Positions 1 to 7,621 of a DNA stretch of 64,000 nucleotides are shown one piece after another (the first letter of the stretch is position 1; each line of letters begins with the position of its first letter). The DNA is from Bog-532 sp963775825. GTDB lineage: Bacteria > Actinomycetota > Actinomycetes > Streptosporangiales > Streptosporangiaceae. The position numbers and the translations under genes are program-made. The notes beneath the pieces were generated by a model. The model saw only the letters and a program-made list of their open reading frames with translations, searched no databases and was not told the origin of the DNA. The stretch spans positions 62,001 to 126,000 of the forward strand of contig CAVZKY010000046.1 of NCBI GenBank assembly GCA_963775825.1, in the 5' to 3' direction.

Positions 1-183
1 GCCCGGATTGCTCTACCGGGCAAAGCCCGGGCCCCGCCAGGCGCGAGCCCCGGATCGCCAGACGCGATTTGCCAGGTGATATCTGGCGCATTCCGGGAAG
101 GTGTGGGCTGGAGCAAAGCGCCGGCCCACCGGGGTGCCGGCCACGCTGGGCCCGCCGGACCCTGGGCCCACTCGGAGGCCTGG
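1..183. other. Upstream region, no gene assigned
   Basis: No convincing gene is visible before the acyl-CoA synthetase. The open frame runs upstream of position 184, but its first 36 codons (from 76) read as non-homologous, Gly/Ala/Trp-rich residues. I treat it as leader DNA. An antisense frame across the whole synthetase gene is a GC-rich shadow. Confidence 0.5.
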
Positions 184-1854
184 ATGAGCATTTACGATCA
201 GCGGCCCTGGCTGGCGCGGTATGACACCGGCCAGCCGCACGACATCGAGGTGGATTTCGGCAGCGTCCTGGAGATGTTCGGCGCCACCGTGCAGCGGGAC
301 CCGGACCGCGCGGCCATCCGGTATTTCGATGCCGCGCTGAGCCGGCGCGAGCTGGATGAGCTGTCCGGCGCGTTCGCCGCGGGGCTGGCCGACGCGGGCC
401 TGCAGGCGGGCGAGCGGGTGGCGCTGTTCCTGCAGAACGTGCCGCAGTTCATCATCGCCATGATCGGCACCTGGAAGGCCGGCGGGATCGCGGTCGCCGT
501 CAACCCGATGAACAAGGACCGCGAGCTGGACCTCATCCTGCGCGACTGCGGAGCCACCGCGCTGGTCTGCCTGGAGGAGCTTTACCGGGACGTGGCCGCC
601 GGTGTCCTCGGCGGCAGCAGCGTCAAGCTGGTCATCACCACCTCGGCGCTGGAGTACCAGACCCGCAACGACGAGCGGGTCCTGGGCGGCATCCAGCGGG
701 CCCGCGGCGACGGCACCCAGGACATGACCGAAATGATGGCCCGCTTCCGCGGCCAGCAGCCGCCTGACCCGGCGCTCGGCCCGGATGATGCGGCCTTCCT
801 GACCTACACGTCGGGCACCACGGGCCCCCCGAAGGGCGCCATGACCACCCACCGCAACGTGGTATTCAACGCCCAGACCTACCGGGACTGGATCGGCATC
901 GGAGCCCGGGATGTGATTCTGGGCGTCGCGCCGCTGTTCCACATCACCGGCTCGATCGGGCACGTCGCGCTGTCCCTGCTCACCGGGGCACCGGTGGTGC
1001 TGACCTACCGGTTCGATCCCGCGGTGGCCATCGAGACGATCCGGGACGAGCGGGTCACGTTCACCGTCGGGTCGATCACGGTGTTCATCGCGCTGATGAA
1101 CGCCCCGAACGCGGAAAAGGACGCGCTGGCCACGCTGACCAAGATCTACTCCGGCGGGGCGCCGATTCCGCCCAGCACCGTCACTGCGTTCCAGGCCGCG
1201 TTCGGGCAGTACATCCACAACATCTACGGGCTCACCGAGACCACGTCGCCGTCGCACGCCGTCCCGCTGCACGCCACGGCGCCGGTGGACGAGGCGTCCG
1301 GCGCGCTGTCGGTCGGGGTGCCGGTCTACAACACCGTCGTCCGCATCGTGGCTGAGGACAACCAGGATCTGCCGCCGGGTGAGATCGGCGAGCTGGTCAC
1401 CGAGGGCCCGCAGGTCGTCGCGGGCTACTGGAACAAGCCGGAGGAGACGGCCCGTGCGCTGCCCGGCGGGGCCCTGCACACCGGCGACGTCGGCTATATG
1501 GACGCCGACGGCTGGTTCTACATCGTCGACCGGAAGAAAGACCAGATCAACGTGGGCGGCTACAAGGTCTGGCCGCGGGAGATCGAAGACGTGCTGTACG
1601 AGCACGAGGCGGTCCGCGAGGCGGCCGTGGTCGGCGTCCCCGACCCGTACCGCGGCGAGACGGTCAAGGCCTACGTCAGCCTCAAGGCGGGCGGCGCGGT
1701 CACCGGCGAAGAGCTCGCCGCGTACTGCAAGCAGCGGCTCGCGGCGTACAAGTACCCGCGCCAGGTGGAGATCATCGAGGAGCTGCCCAAGACCGTGACG
1801 GGCAAGATCCTCCGCCGCGAGCTGCGCGCCCGGGCCCGGCAGGACGCGGGCTGA
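184..1854 (+). CDS. AMP-dependent acyl-CoA synthetase/ligase
   Basis: Adenylate-forming enzyme of the ANL superfamily, which activates a carboxylic acid with ATP and then forms the CoA thioester in the cytoplasm. The 556-residue product from ATG 184 has the expected length. Visible motifs are the phosphate loop YTSGTTGPPKGA (about residues 206-217), YGLTETT (about 347), the GDVGYMDADGW motif with the hinge region DRKKDQINVGGYK (about 434-460), and the C-terminal TGKILRREL carrying the catalytic lysine (about 540). The start at 184 was chosen because the protein family alignment begins at MSIYDQRPW; the upstream open frame has no recognisable content. It is the first gene of a same-strand block with a lactonase-like hydrolase and a hydroxyacid transhydrogenase, so its substrate may be a short or hydroxylated acid, but specificity cannot be read from sequence. 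Confidence 0.9.
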   Translation: MSIYDQRPWLARYDTGQPHDIEVDFGSVLEMFGATVQRDPDRAAIRYFDAALSRRELDELSGAFAAGLADAGLQAGERVALFLQNVPQFIIAMIGTWKAGGIAVAVNPMNKDRELDLILRDCGATALVCLEELYRDVAAGVLGGSSVKLVITTSALEYQTRNDERVLGGIQRARGDGTQDMTEMMARFRGQQPPDPALGPDDAAFLTYTSGTTGPPKGAMTTHRNVVFNAQTYRDWIGIGARDVILGVAPLFHITGSIGHVALSLLTGAPVVLTYRFDPAVAIETIRDERVTFTVGSITVFIALMNAPNAEKDALATLTKIYSGGAPIPPSTVTAFQAAFGQYIHNIYGLTETTSPSHAVPLHATAPVDEASGALSVGVPVYNTVVRIVAEDNQDLPPGEIGELVTEGPQVVAGYWNKPEETARALPGGALHTGDVGYMDADGWFYIVDRKKDQINVGGYKVWPREIEDVLYEHEAVREAAVVGVPDPYRGETVKAYVSLKAGGAVTGEELAAYCKQRLAAYKYPRQVEIIEELPKTVTGKILRRELRARARQDAG

Positions 1855-1906
1855 GCTGCGCTCTCGCCGTTGACAACGATTATCCCGGCGGCGCACGCTG
1901 GTAACG

Positions 1907-1956
1907 CAGCCGATTCAACAGCCGATTCAAAAACAGCGATTCAGCAGCCGATTCAA
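1907..1956 (+). repeat. Short 12-bp direct repeats upstream of the lactonase-like gene
   Basis: The 12-mer CAGCCGATTCAA occurs at 1907-1918, 1919-1930 and 1945-1956, with a degenerate copy near 1934-1944. The array ends 12 bases before the chosen start of the hydrolase gene (1969). Closely spaced iterated sites directly before a start could be operator sites or simple slippage products. No clear -10 element was identified, although TTGACA occurs at 1870-1875. Confidence 0.6.
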
Positions 1957-1968
1957 CGGAGAGTCAGC

Positions 1969-2781
1969 ATGGCTACAGGCACGACCGTCAGCATCATCCC
2001 GTGCGGCGCGATGACCGCCGACCTCACCTGGCTGCTCCTGGCCCCGGGCCGCGCCATCCGCCGCCGCCAGGACAAGGACCTCCCCGCCGAGTGGGTCGAC
2101 GTCCCCACGCACTGCGTGCTGGTCGACACACCCGACGGCAAGCTGCTGTGGGACACCAGCTGCCCACGGGACTGGGAGCAGCGCTGGGCTCCCACCGGGC
2201 TGCAGGACTTCTTCCCCTACAACAAGGTCTCCGACGACGAGTACCTGGACTCCCGGCTCAAGCAGCTCGGCCTGGCCCCGGGCGACCTCGACTACGTGGT
2301 GCTGTCCCACCTGCACTTCGACCACGCGGGCAACGCCCTGATGTTCAAGGACTCCGGCGCCCGGCTGGTCTGCAGCGACACGGAGAAGGAGTTCGCGTTC
2401 GGCTTCGATGGTCCCTTCACCGGCGCGCACATCAAGGACGACTACCAGGCCCTGAGCTTCGAGACGGTCTCCGGTGACGCGGAGTTCCTGCCCGGGGTCA
2501 GCTTCATCCAGACTCCCGGGCACACTCCCGGCAGCATGTCCATGCGGGTGGACCTGCCCGAGACCGGCACGATGATTTTCACCTCCGACGCGGTGTACAT
2601 GGGGGCCAGCTACGGCCCGCCCACCGTGCCCGCGGCCATCGTGAACAACCTCGAGCAGTTCTACGCCTCGGTCGAGAAGCTGCGCGGGATCGCCACCGAG
2701 ACCAACGCGACGCTGGTCTTCGGGCACGACGCGGACCAGATTCACCAGCTGCGCACCGCGCCGGACGGCAGCTACCGCTGA
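1969..2781 (+). CDS. N-acyl-homoserine/gamma-butyrolactone lactonase-like MBL-fold hydrolase
   Basis: Metallo-beta-lactamase-fold hydrolase of 270 residues. The dinuclear zinc motif HLHFDH is at residues 114-119, followed by a later metal histidine in TPGHTPGS (about 184), an aspartate in FTSDAVYM, and a C-terminal FGHDADQ (about 252). The segment AHIKDDYQAL and the overall layout resemble the AttM/AiiB/BlcC lactonase branch rather than glyoxalase II. ATG 1969 is preceded by GGAGAG; the open frame extends to 1870, but that part is the repeated leader. It lies 58 bases before the iron alcohol dehydrogenase gene, the same order of functions as Agrobacterium blcC-blcB, where the lactone is opened to 4-hydroxybutyrate and then oxidised. 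Substrate is inferred only. Confidence 0.8.
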   Translation: MATGTTVSIIPCGAMTADLTWLLLAPGRAIRRRQDKDLPAEWVDVPTHCVLVDTPDGKLLWDTSCPRDWEQRWAPTGLQDFFPYNKVSDDEYLDSRLKQLGLAPGDLDYVVLSHLHFDHAGNALMFKDSGARLVCSDTEKEFAFGFDGPFTGAHIKDDYQALSFETVSGDAEFLPGVSFIQTPGHTPGSMSMRVDLPETGTMIFTSDAVYMGASYGPPTVPAAIVNNLEQFYASVEKLRGIATETNATLVFGHDADQIHQLRTAPDGSYR

Positions 2782-2838
2782 GCGGGCTCCGCGCCCGCGG
2801 CCCGGATGTTACCCGTTTCCCCGCCGAAAGGACCGATC

Positions 2839-4134
2839 ATGGCTGCCCCCAGCGGTGTCAACCTGACCGAAGAGACCATCTTTACCTGGGGCGCGCCGCC
2901 GCTGAAGTTCGGCGCGGGCGCCGTGGACGAGATCGGCTTTGAGATGGCCCAGCACGGGGCCCGCCGCGTGCTCATCCTCACCGACCCCAAGATCAGCGAG
3001 CTCGGCATCCCGGCGCGGATCGCCGAATCGCTGACCAAGCAGGGGATCACGTCGGAGATCTTCGACGGCGTGCACGTCGAGCCGACCGACGACAGCATGG
3101 ACAAGGCGGCCGGCTACGCCCGCCAGCAGGGCCCGTGGGACGGCTTCGTCGCCGTCGGCGGCGGGTCGTCCATCGACACGGCCAAGGCGGTGAACCTGCT
3201 GACCACCGACGGCGGTGAGCTGATGGACTACATCAACGCGCCGATCGGGGCGGGGCGCGCCCCGCAGCAGCCGCTCAAGCCGCTGATCGCGGTGCCCACC
3301 ACGGCCGGCACCGGGTCCGAGAGCACCGCGATGTGCGTGCTCGACATCCTGTCGATGCGGGTCAAGACCGGCATCAGCCACTGGCGGCTCCGCCCCACCC
3401 TGGCCGTCATCGACCCACTGGTCTCCCTCACGCTGCCACCTGAGGTCACCGCGTCGGCGGGCATGGACATCGTGTGCCACGCCCTGGAGTCCTACACCGC
3501 CCGCTGGTTCACCAGCTTCGACCGCAAGCAGCCCGAGCAGCGCGTCACCTACTGCGGGTCCAACCCCATCTCGGACCTGTGGAGCGAGAAGGCCCTGGCG
3601 CTGATCGCCGCCTCGTTCCGCGCCGCCGTCCACGACGGGTCGGACCTGCAGGCCCGCAGCGACATGATGCTCGCGGCCACGTTCGCCGGCATGGGATTCG
3701 GTAACTCCGGCGTGCACATCCCGCACGCCAACGGCTACCCGATCGCGGGCAGGGTCAAGGACTTCCGGCCCGCCGGGTACCCGCAGCAGGAACCGATGGT
3801 GCCGCACGGGATGTCGGTCTCGCTGACCGCGCCGGAGGCGTTCCGGTTCAGCTTCCCCAGCGCCCCCGATCGTCACCTGCGCGCCGCGGCCATGCTCGCG
3901 CCCGGCCAGGACAAGCTCAACGACGCCGGGGAGCAGCTGCCGTCCGCCGTCGTCGAGCTGATGCGGGACATCAACATCCCGAACGGGATCGGTGCGGTGG
4001 GCTACACCGAGTCCGACGTGCCCGACCTGGTCCCCGGCACGATGAAGCAGCAGCGGCTGCTGGCCACCTGCCCGCGGCCGGTCGATGAGGACGACATCGC
4101 CCTGATCTTCACCCGGTCCATCGAGAACTGGTAA
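2839..4134 (+). CDS. Iron-containing alcohol dehydrogenase, hydroxyacid-oxoacid transhydrogenase type
   Basis: Group III iron alcohol dehydrogenase, 431 residues. Sequence blocks match the ADHFE1/HOT subfamily closely: GGGSSIDTAKA (about 108-118, nucleotide binding), YINAPIGAG, TTAGTGSESTA, the iron-site segment GMDIVCHALESYTA (about 208-221), the subfamily-specific YCGSNPISDLWSEKAL, IPHANGYPI, VPHGMSV and a C-terminal DEDDIALIFTRSIENW. HOT enzymes oxidise 4-hydroxybutyrate to succinate semialdehyde using 2-oxoglutarate as acceptor, making D-2-hydroxyglutarate, without free NAD turnover. ATG 2839 is preceded by GAAAGGA. The following FmdB gene starts 5 bases after the stop, so co-transcription is likely. 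Confidence 0.88.
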   Translation: MAAPSGVNLTEETIFTWGAPPLKFGAGAVDEIGFEMAQHGARRVLILTDPKISELGIPARIAESLTKQGITSEIFDGVHVEPTDDSMDKAAGYARQQGPWDGFVAVGGGSSIDTAKAVNLLTTDGGELMDYINAPIGAGRAPQQPLKPLIAVPTTAGTGSESTAMCVLDILSMRVKTGISHWRLRPTLAVIDPLVSLTLPPEVTASAGMDIVCHALESYTARWFTSFDRKQPEQRVTYCGSNPISDLWSEKALALIAASFRAAVHDGSDLQARSDMMLAATFAGMGFGNSGVHIPHANGYPIAGRVKDFRPAGYPQQEPMVPHGMSVSLTAPEAFRFSFPSAPDRHLRAAAMLAPGQDKLNDAGEQLPSAVVELMRDINIPNGIGAVGYTESDVPDLVPGTMKQQRLLATCPRPVDEDDIALIFTRSIENW

Positions 4135-4139
4135 CCCGG

Positions 4140-4604
4140 ATGCCGCTGTACGACTACCACTGCCCGCAGGGACATGTCTTCGAGCAGCTGGTCCCGATCG
4201 CCGCCCGGGAGCAGCAGGACTGCCCGGTCTGCGGGCAGCTCAGCCCGAAGATCCCCTCCCGGGTCACGCTGGGCGGCCAGGCCAGCCCCGGGCTGGCCAT
4301 GGAGCAGATGCCGCAGACCTGGCGCGGCACCTACGAGGGCCATCCCGAGTACGTCGGCCAGCTGCGCCGCCAGTGGGAGGCGCGGCAGAAGCTGGAGGAC
4401 AAGTACGAGGACCTGCGCGGCGACCGGCGGCCCGTGCTGGCCCACGAGGGCCGCTACCACGGCGCGCCGCTGCGCGCCGGCGAGCCGGCGCCCGGCGGTC
4501 CGCGCCCGCCCCGGGGCACACGCACGGCCGCGGAGATTCCCCGCATGTGCACGCCAAGGAGCCGCCGACTACGCTCTGATCCCGTGCCGGATGGGAAAAC
4601 GTGA
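4140..4604 (+). CDS. FmdB family zinc-ribbon protein
   Basis: Small 154-residue protein opening with MPLYDYHCPQGHVFE and CPVCG about 19 residues later, the typical one-zinc-ribbon FmdB/CxxC_CxxC_SSSS layout (here C-P-x-G-H and C-x-x-C). The rest is charged and proline-rich, without recognisable domain. FmdB-like proteins are associated with amidase or dehydrogenase operons and have been proposed as regulators; their molecular role is not established. The gene starts 5 bases after the iron alcohol dehydrogenase stop and its TGA overlaps the GTG of the next gene (GTGA), so it belongs to the same operon. Confidence 0.75.
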   Translation: MPLYDYHCPQGHVFEQLVPIAAREQQDCPVCGQLSPKIPSRVTLGGQASPGLAMEQMPQTWRGTYEGHPEYVGQLRRQWEARQKLEDKYEDLRGDRRPVLAHEGRYHGAPLRAGEPAPGGPRPPRGTRTAAEIPRMCTPRSRRLRSDPVPDGKT

Positions 4605-7600
4605 CCGAGTCATCCCGCGGGCTCGCCGCTGACCTGGCCGCGCGGGTCCGCGGCCAGGTGCGCTTCGACTCCACCAGCCGGGCCGTGTTCGCCGCGGACG
4701 CGTCCAACTACCGGCATGTACCGGTCGGGGTCGTTCAGCCCGCGGACAACGACGACGTGCTGGCCACGCTCGAGGTGTGCCGGAAGCACGACGTGCCCGT
4801 GCTGCCGCGCGGAGCGGCCACCAGCATCGGCGGGCAGGCCGTCAACGAGGCCGTGGTCATCGACTTCTCCCGGCATCTGCGTTCCGTGCTGAGCATCGAC
4901 CCGGAGCAGGCCGTCGCCCGGGTCCAGCCGGGAGTGGTGCTCGACGACCTGCGCGCCGCGGCCGCCCCGCACGGTCTCACCTTCGGGCCCGACCCGTCCA
5001 CGCACAACCGCTGCACGCTGGGCGGGATGATCGGTAACAACGCCTGCGGCTCGCACTCGGTGGCCTGGGGCAAGACCGTGGACAACGTCCGGGACCTCAC
5101 CGTCGTCAGCTACGGCGGCACCCAGCTCACCGTCGGCCCCACCGCCCCGGATGAGCTGACCGCCCGCGCGCGGCAGCCCGGTGAGACGGGCGGCATCTAT
5201 CGCGGCCTGGCCCAGCTCAGCGAGCGCCACGCCGCACTGGTCCGCACCCAGACGCCCCGGCTGACCCGGCGGGTGTCCGGTTACAACCTGGACCAGCTGC
5301 TGCCCGAGAACGGCTTCAATCTGGCCCGGGCTCTGGTCGGTACCGAGGGCAGCTGCGTCACGATGCTGGAAGCCACGGTGGATCTGGTCCCGATGCCGGC
5401 CGCCCGGGTGCTGACCGTCGTCGGCTACCCCGGCCCGTTCGGGGCCGCGGACGCCGCGCCCGGTTTCCTGGACCTGGCCCCGCTGACCATCGAGGGCATG
5501 GACGTGGCGCTGATCGCCGCGCTGCGGGCGGCCCGGCCTGCCGACCAGCGGTACAAGCTGCTGCCGGACGGCGAAGGCTGGCTGTTCATCGAGACCGGCG
5601 GCGCCACCGGGACCGAAGCCGAAGCGGCGGCCCAGGCCGTCGCGGCCCGCGCCGCGCAGACCGGGGGGACCAGCCGGATCGTCACCGACCCGGCCGCGAT
5701 GCGGACCCTGTGGGGCATCCGGGAGGCCGGGGCGGGGATCCTCACCCGCGGCGCGGACGGCCGGGAGGCCTGGCCCGGCTGGGAGGACACCGCGGTGCCG
5801 CCCGAGCAGCTCGGGCCGTATCTGCGGGAGTTCCGCAAGCTGATGGACGACCACGGCCGGCGGGGCGCCTACTACGGCCACTTCGGCGACGGCTGCGTGC
5901 ACATCCGGATCGACTTCGACCTGATCACCGCGGCCGGTATCGCGGGCTTCCGCCGCTTCATCACCGAGGCCGCCGACCTGGTCACGGCGCACGGCGGTTC
6001 GCTGTCCGGCGAGCACGGCGACGGCCAGGCCCGCTCCGAGCTGCTGCCGCGGATGTACTCCCCGGCGATGATCGCCGCCTTCGCGGAGTTCAAGGGCATC
6101 TGGGATCCGCGGGACCGGATGAACCCCGGGGCCGTGGTCCGGCCCCGGCGGCTCGACGCCGATGTGCGGGTCTACGTCGAGGGACCGCGGCCCGCCGTCC
6201 GCACGCACCTGGCCTTCGCCCACGACAACGGCAGCCTGGAGGCAGCCACCCGCCGCTGCGTCGGCGTCGGGGCCTGCCTGTCCGGCAGCGGCAACGTGAT
6301 GTGCCCGAGCTACCGGGCCACCGGCGAGGAGCAGCACTCCACCCGCGGCCGGGCCCGGCTGCTGTTCGAGTTCGCCAGCGGCCGGGCGGGCGTCGACGCC
6401 GCGCACGCCGACGACGTGGCCGGCGCGCTGGACCTGTGCCTGTCCTGCAAGGGCTGCAAGCGGGACTGCCCGGTCGGCGTCGACATGGCCGCGTACAAAG
6501 CCGAGTTCCTGGCCCAGCGGTACGCCGGGCGGCGGCGGCCGGCCGCGCACTACTCGCTGGGCTGGCTGCCGCGGTGGCTGCGCCTGGTCAGCCGGACCCG
6601 CAGCGCCGCCCTGCTGAACTGGGCCGCGCGGCGCCGGCCCTGGCCGCGCTGGCCAAGCGCCTCGGCGGGATCGCGCCGGAACGGGACATTCCCGCGCTGG
6701 CCGGCGAATCGTTCCAGGCGTGGTTCGCCCGCCGCGGACCGCGCGCGGGGTCCTCGGGACTCCGGAGACTCCGGGGCCGCGGCTGCTGCTGTGGCCCGAC
6801 ACGTTCACCAACTACCTGGAGCCGAGCATCGGCCGGGACGCCGTTGCCGCCCTGGAGGCGCTCGGCTACCGGGTCGAGGTCCCGGCCCAGCCCGTCTGCT
6901 GCGGCCTGACCTGGATCAGCACCGGCCAGCTCGACCACGCCAAAGAGGTCATGGCCCGGACCCTGGCCACGCTGCAGCCGTGGCTGGACGCCGGGGTGCC
7001 CATCGTCGGGCTGGAGCCGAGCTGCACGGCGGCCCTGAAGTCCGAGGCGACCGAGCTGCTGCCGGACAGCCCCGCCGCGAAGCAGGCCAGCGCGGCCGTC
7101 CGCTCGCTGGCCGAGATCCTCCGCCCGCACGCCGGTGCCCTGCGCGACCGCGCCACGCGGCAGGCCACGGCGCGGGATGGTCGCCCGGAGCCCGAGGCCG
7201 CGCCACCCAGCAGGCCACGGCGCCGGAAGACCGCCCGGAGGCTGCCGCGCCGCCCAAGGCGCTGGTCCAGGTGCACTGCCATCAGCACGCCGACCTCGGC
7301 TTCGACGCCGATCGTGAGGTGCTGGCCGCGCTGGGCGTCCAGGCCGAGGTGCTCGATTCCGGCTGCTGCGGGCTGGCGGGTAACTTCGGCTTCGAGCGGG
7401 GCCACTACGAGGTCTCGCAGGCCTGTGGCGAACGCGTGCTGTTCCCTGCCATCCGCGCCGACCGCGGCGCGGCGGTCGTCGCCGACGGCTACAGCTGCCG
7501 CACCCAGATCCGGCAGGCCACCGGCGGCGCCCCCGTGCACCTGGCCCACCTGGCCGCCGCCGTCCTCGCCCCGGTCAGGACACGGAGTGGACGATCGTCG

Positions 7601-7621
7601 CCGTGTACTGACCGACGATAG
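4601..7621 (+). CDS. FAD-binding and 4Fe-4S dehydrogenase, YdiJ/D-2-hydroxyglutarate dehydrogenase-like (frameshifted)
   Basis: About 1,000-residue flavo-iron-sulfur protein starting at GTG 4601. Domains in order: PCMH-type FAD domain (about residues 35-220, with LPRGAATSIGG and GGMIGNNACGSHS), FAD-oxidase C domain with GHFGDGCVHIRID and SGEHGDGQARSELL, a ferredoxin-like part (GVGACLSGSGNVMCPSY and CLSCKGCKRDCP), then two cysteine-rich CCG domains (PVCCGLTW...GLEPSC and VHCHQHADLGF...DSGCCGLAGNFG). This is the YdiJ layout and length; E. coli YdiJ oxidises D-2-hydroxyglutarate. The frame breaks at about 6635, about 6760 and within 7151-7250, so the C-terminal third is read in three phases. Its stop overlaps the convergent giant gene by 47 bases. 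The neighbouring transhydrogenase would supply D-2-hydroxyglutarate. D-lactate or glycolate are alternative substrates. Confidence 0.8.
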   Translation: MTESSRGLAADLAARVRGQVRFDSTSRAVFAADASNYRHVPVGVVQPADNDDVLATLEVCRKHDVPVLPRGAATSIGGQAVNEAVVIDFSRHLRSVLSIDPEQAVARVQPGVVLDDLRAAAAPHGLTFGPDPSTHNRCTLGGMIGNNACGSHSVAWGKTVDNVRDLTVVSYGGTQLTVGPTAPDELTARARQPGETGGIYRGLAQLSERHAALVRTQTPRLTRRVSGYNLDQLLPENGFNLARALVGTEGSCVTMLEATVDLVPMPAARVLTVVGYPGPFGAADAAPGFLDLAPLTIEGMDVALIAALRAARPADQRYKLLPDGEGWLFIETGGATGTEAEAAAQAVAARAAQTGGTSRIVTDPAAMRTLWGIREAGAGILTRGADGREAWPGWEDTAVPPEQLGPYLREFRKLMDDHGRRGAYYGHFGDGCVHIRIDFDLITAAGIAGFRRFITEAADLVTAHGGSLSGEHGDGQARSELLPRMYSPAMIAAFAEFKGIWDPRDRMNPGAVVRPRRLDADVRVYVEGPRPAVRTHLAFAHDNGSLEAATRRCVGVGACLSGSGNVMCPSYRATGEEQHSTRGRARLLFEFASGRAGVDAAHADDVAGALDLCLSCKGCKRDCPVGVDMAAYKAEFLAQRYAGRRRPAAHYSLGWLPRWLRLVSRTRSAALLNWAARRRPWPRWPSASAGSRRNGTFPRWPANRSRRGSPAADRARGPRDSGDSGAAAAAVARHVHQLPGAEHRPGRRCRPGGARLPGRGPGPARLLRPDLDQHRPARPRQRGHGPDPGHAAAVAGRRGAHRRAGAELHGGPEVRGDRAAAGQPRREAGQRGRPLAGRDPPPARRCPARPRHAAGHGAGWSPGARGRATQQATAPEDRPEAAAPPKALVQVHCHQHADLGFDADREVLAALGVQAEVLDSGCCGLAGNFGFERGHYEVSQACGERVLFPAIRADRGAAVVADGYSCRTQIRQATGGAPVHLAHLAAAVLAPVRTRSGRSSPCTDRR
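7151..7250 (+). repeat. 50-bp imperfect tandem duplication in the dehydrogenase linker
   Basis: Positions 7151-7200 and 7201-7250 align over their full length; both begin CGCCAC and share GGCCACGGCGC and CGCCCGGAG. Because 50 is not a multiple of three, the copy moves the reading frame: copy 1 is read as ATRQATARDGRPEPEA in one phase and copy 2 as ATQQATAPEDRPEAAA in another, with identical offset inside the repeat. An ancestral 17-codon duplication that lost one base would explain this. Confidence 0.7.

Noticed and set aside
13..1896. 627-codon complement frame covering the acyl-CoA synthetase
   Set aside because: Composition is Arg/Asp/Gly/His-rich, as expected for the antisense of GC-rich coding DNA; the + strand has all ANL motifs.
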